Shown: positions 61,277-64,000 of the stretch, in pieces
Layout of the letters: every line of letters starts with the position of its first letter
Numbering within the stretch: position 1 is the first letter of the stretch
Assembly (NCBI RefSeq): GCF_000003855.2
Contig: NW_003101681.1
Span: forward strand, 1,867,893-1,931,892
DNA from: Blastomyces gilchristii SLH14081
Taxonomy: Eukaryota; Ascomycota; Eurotiomycetes; Onygenales; Ajellomycetaceae
DNA length: 64,000 nt
Reading direction: 5' to 3'
The notes under the pieces: generated by a model
What the model was told of the DNA's origin: nothing
What the model saw: only the letters and a program-made list of their open reading frames with translations
Databases searched by the model: none
Translations under genes and position numbers: made by a program

Positions 61277-63870
61277 AACCAACTGCACAATGTGAGTTCC
61301 TGGCTTTGTGTAATCAAGACCTGCTAAAGGACTTTCTCAAGGTTGTAGCTTAGGTTGCCCTACATAGCTATCGACTATAATACATGCGGATTAGTGCGTT
61401 TGACTTTAGGCGCGAAGTAAATTCGATTGTTATCACTTGGTTCCTTTCATTTTGATGGCCACTTCGAAAGGCTAATTCTCCTCTTTGTTTGCTTCATTCT
61501 TTCTTCTTATTCCTTTGGCCGCTTCATGTGATATCTTCCTATTGCTGACTACATCGGTGGGTACTGGCTATCGAATTGGTTATATCCGACTATCGAAAAA
61601 TGAAAAGAAGCAAACCCCGAAAAAGACAAAAGGCAGGAGGTCCCAGACTAGAAATGTGGCACTCAAATTGATTATTGAAGGGGTAGCAAGTAATTCCCTG
61701 ATCCATGATTCATGAGAAGCATGGAAGGCCAAAAACTATTCAAATGCGTTCATTATCATTTCACTATTTTCCATGCAAACAATATTGAAGAATCATTCTT
61801 CTTAGCACGGAGAATATAAGATTCCGTATTGGGGGATGATATGTCAGACATCTGAGAGAAAGATCAAGGCCGGAGCGCGATTGAAGATAAAATTCTTCTG
61901 GATGGAATTTGGAATGGACGAATACTTTGCCCCTTCCCACTTCCACCCCTTTGCCGCCGCTCGTGGGTTCGTTCACAATGAGACGTAAACCACACGGGTG
62001 ATGCTCTGACTTTCCAATCTTCAATTGATCTAACCATCCGCAGACAACAACGATTCGACGTATATGATAAATAAAAAAAACCCTGCCATTAGTCTCGGAC
62101 ACGATGCGAGTTCATCCGCCAATTACCATGGCAGGTCGGGGGCAGCTCTTCATCCTGCAAGAGCCGTTTCAGGATATCGGGTTTTTGAAAACCCTTTTTA
62201 TATATATTTTTGACTTCTAGAGCCTTTTGCTCTCAGATGCCGAAGAAAGGTTAATCCTCTGCCTCATGATCGCCATTATCGTTGCTTCCGGAGACTTAGC
62301 GGCCGCAGCTTAAAGCTGTTCAGATACTCATAAATGAGTTTTTTTTTTGTGCGTTGTTCCGCGCTTGTCCTGAGACGAACATCCATGAATGAGGATAATA
62401 CGGGAAACGCGCGAGGATGACAAGTTATGTTACAATGCATGACAGCGCAAGGGAGAGATGCACCAAGGGCAAATGACCGCGTATAGCGCTGTACGTTCGC
62501 TCGGGCTTGCTTTGTTTCCCTCGTATGTATGGTAATATATGTAATATATGTACAGTACTTTACTCGGTCCTTACACTCTCGTTTTGATTGAACTGCAAGC
62601 CATTGATCCCACCCCGGCTTGGGCTGCTGCAAGTCAGCATCTGTGATGGTCGAATAATTATTAGTGCTGGCATTGAGCTTGGCCGCTGATTGTGGGGTGG
62701 GGGGTGGTGAGGACCAGACCTGAATCTTCCCTTCCTGCGGGGTGGGGCGATGAACTTTCGACGGATTCTCAGCTATCGAATTTTAGAGAGCCCCGCAAAG
62801 AGATGAACCATCTCTCAAGTCGATCGACCATCGCATGCTGGCTAGCCAATAAGGCAATGATCCTCTTGCCTCTCTCGATCATGATATTTGAGCATCATTC
62901 TCCAACGTTCGTGATTTGTTTAGGAGGGGATGGCCGCCGTAGAGAGGGATGGACGATCTGCAACACTGTTTGAAAAATCCCTGGTTTGAATTGATGACCA
63001 GAAGAATCCTGCCTGCAATGGCCGATAGATAGGGTGATGAAAGAAAACTACTGCGTAAATCCTAGGAAGTTCAGAATCAGGCTATCGAACCGAATGCCTC
63101 AAGGATACGTGGCCGTGTTCCTGGTATTTTCTCCTGGTTTCTACACCAGGGAGCTCCGGGGCAATGATCCTGCGATCGTCCGGGGAATGAGCGGAATCGT
63201 GCTCTGGCGTCTTGCGTGTTTACCACTAGATGGTTGCAATGTATGCACCAAAGGGCATCACACCGGGGTTAGCCGCATATCCATCTCCAGTCTACCTGGC
63301 TATTGAATTGTAATCCGTCTTTTCTGTGTGCGATTCCAACATAATGATGTTGGAAAAGGAATAGAGTTGAGATATCTCTACGGAGTACAGAGTAAAGTAA
63401 TGTGCAGACGATTCCGAGTTTTTTCCCGAGTTGACTCGGACTTGGTCCGCCAAGACCCCGACTCGGCATCGGTCTCCTTCTCGTATACGCAGTATGTTCG
63501 ACTCGGCTCGACTCGACTTGTCGGGATATTGAACCTGGCTCGAATACCTAGTGTTTCAAGTCGGGGGTAATCTGGATCCATCCGAGTCAAGGCTCCTCAA
63601 GTCATACCTCTCTAGCTCTTCCAACTTCGTTTTCAGTTGCTGAGCCATCATACCTCCCTACCCTACCATCCATCTCGAGATCGCATTCTATGTGTGCAAC
63701 GGAAATGGGGTCACCCAAGAGCTACCAGAGAGCTTGTTGCAGGCTTGTGATATAATATTCCTTTTGGGGAAAAAAAACGCTACTGGAAAGGAAAGGTTAC
63801 ATGAGATTGGGATACAAAAATCAATCCACTTCCATTTATTTTGAATCAAATCCCAATTTCGATGCCCTTT
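61277..63870. other. Intergenic spacer, no supportable gene
   Basis: Only short overlapping ORFs without recognisable domains occur (for example 61,764-62,102 minus, 62,276-62,632 minus, 62,692-62,973 plus). A GACTCGG-rich patch (actcgga, actcggc, ctcgactcgac) lies at 63,430-63,515. Confidence 0.4.
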
Positions 63871-64000
63871 TCACTGCTTCGGGGTCTCCTTCCCGCCATC
63901 TACAAATGCTAACCTTTCCAACCGATCATTCTCCTTCCTAGCCTGCGCCCTCCGTTTTTCCTGCAAAAACTTGGCTTTGCCAGGCTGGATAAAAGTCATT
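63871..64000 (-). CDS. Probable 3' end of a minus-strand gene, cut by the window edge
   Basis: On the minus strand the frame from the edge ends TGA at 63,871-63,873. It reads MTFIQPGKAKFLQEKRRAQA, then RKENDRLERLAFVDGGKETP and KQ. The composition is charged, helical and low in rare codons, as expected of a real C-terminal exon. The Met at 63,997-63,999 may be internal. I do not recognise the family. The stretch is too short for certainty. Confidence 0.45.
   Translation of the reverse strand, partial: MTFIQPGKAKFLQEKRRAQARKENDRLERLAFVDGGKETPKQ

Noticed and set aside
47240..64000. Secondary-metabolite or defence gene cluster
   Set aside because: No synthase, tailoring enzyme, transporter or NLR-type domain is visible; only one intact gene and one pseudogene can be supported.

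Overview
The window looks like filamentous ascomycete (Pezizomycotina) nuclear DNA. It has two compartments that meet near position 47,100-47,240. Bases 1 to about 47,100 are AT-rich, nearly CpG-free and contain no intact gene. They are a nested graveyard of transposons inactivated by a RIP-like C-to-T/G-to-A process: reading frames stay collinear with known families, but Trp codons have become stops. Bases 47,240-64,000 have normal base composition, CT-rich leaders, short GT-AG introns and long simple-sequence spacers. Large AT-rich repeat blocks of this kind are known from Onygenales such as Blastomyces, but that placement is only an inference.

AT-rich block, left to right. A Gypsy fragment of family G2 (1-2,565) is split by a MITE. 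An unassigned decayed stretch follows (2,566-4,715). Then comes an old minus-strand chromoviral Gypsy copy (G1a), cut into four pieces (4,716-5,138; 6,026-7,955; 14,363-14,857; 20,631-20,863). The cuts were made by a SINE that itself carries a MITE, by a full-length minus-strand Gypsy G1b (7,956-14,362, TSD ATAAT, carrying two SINEs), and by a full-length plus-strand Gypsy G1c (14,858-20,630, TSD GAATA). A MITE without a TSD sits at the head-to-head junction with a fourth copy, G1d (21,370-25,453). Next is a Copia remnant split by a MITE and by a Tad-like LINE (about 26,744-34,701; gag-like ORF1 with zinc knuckles; ORF2 with endonuclease, RT, RNase H and a terminal zinc knuckle). Two tandem LTR-leader units and a third Gypsy family (G3, about 36,669-44,283) follow, interrupted by a 5'-truncated LINE copy and three MITEs. 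Last are a Helitron helicase remnant (about 44,284-45,300) and a final MITE at the compartment edge (46,595-47,099).

Two small-element families stand out. One is a ~506-bp hAT-type MITE, ten copies, nine with an 8-bp target duplication. The other is a 374-bp tRNA-derived SINE, four copies with 12-15-bp duplications. The SINE and the LINE share a ~50-bp 3' end with an (AAT)n tail, so the LINE probably mobilised the SINE.

Gene-bearing part. One convincing intact gene is visible, an intronless 364-codon ORF (52,285-53,379) for a conserved-looking protein of unknown function. At 59,526-61,276 lies a frameshifted pseudogene. Its ancestral reading frame joined ~40-residue tectonin-like beta-propeller repeats to a TupA-type ligand-binding (tungstate-binding-like) domain with two recognisable introns. 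A probable 3' end of a minus-strand gene touches the right edge. The remaining several-kilobase spacers hold microsatellites and homopolymers but no gene I can support.
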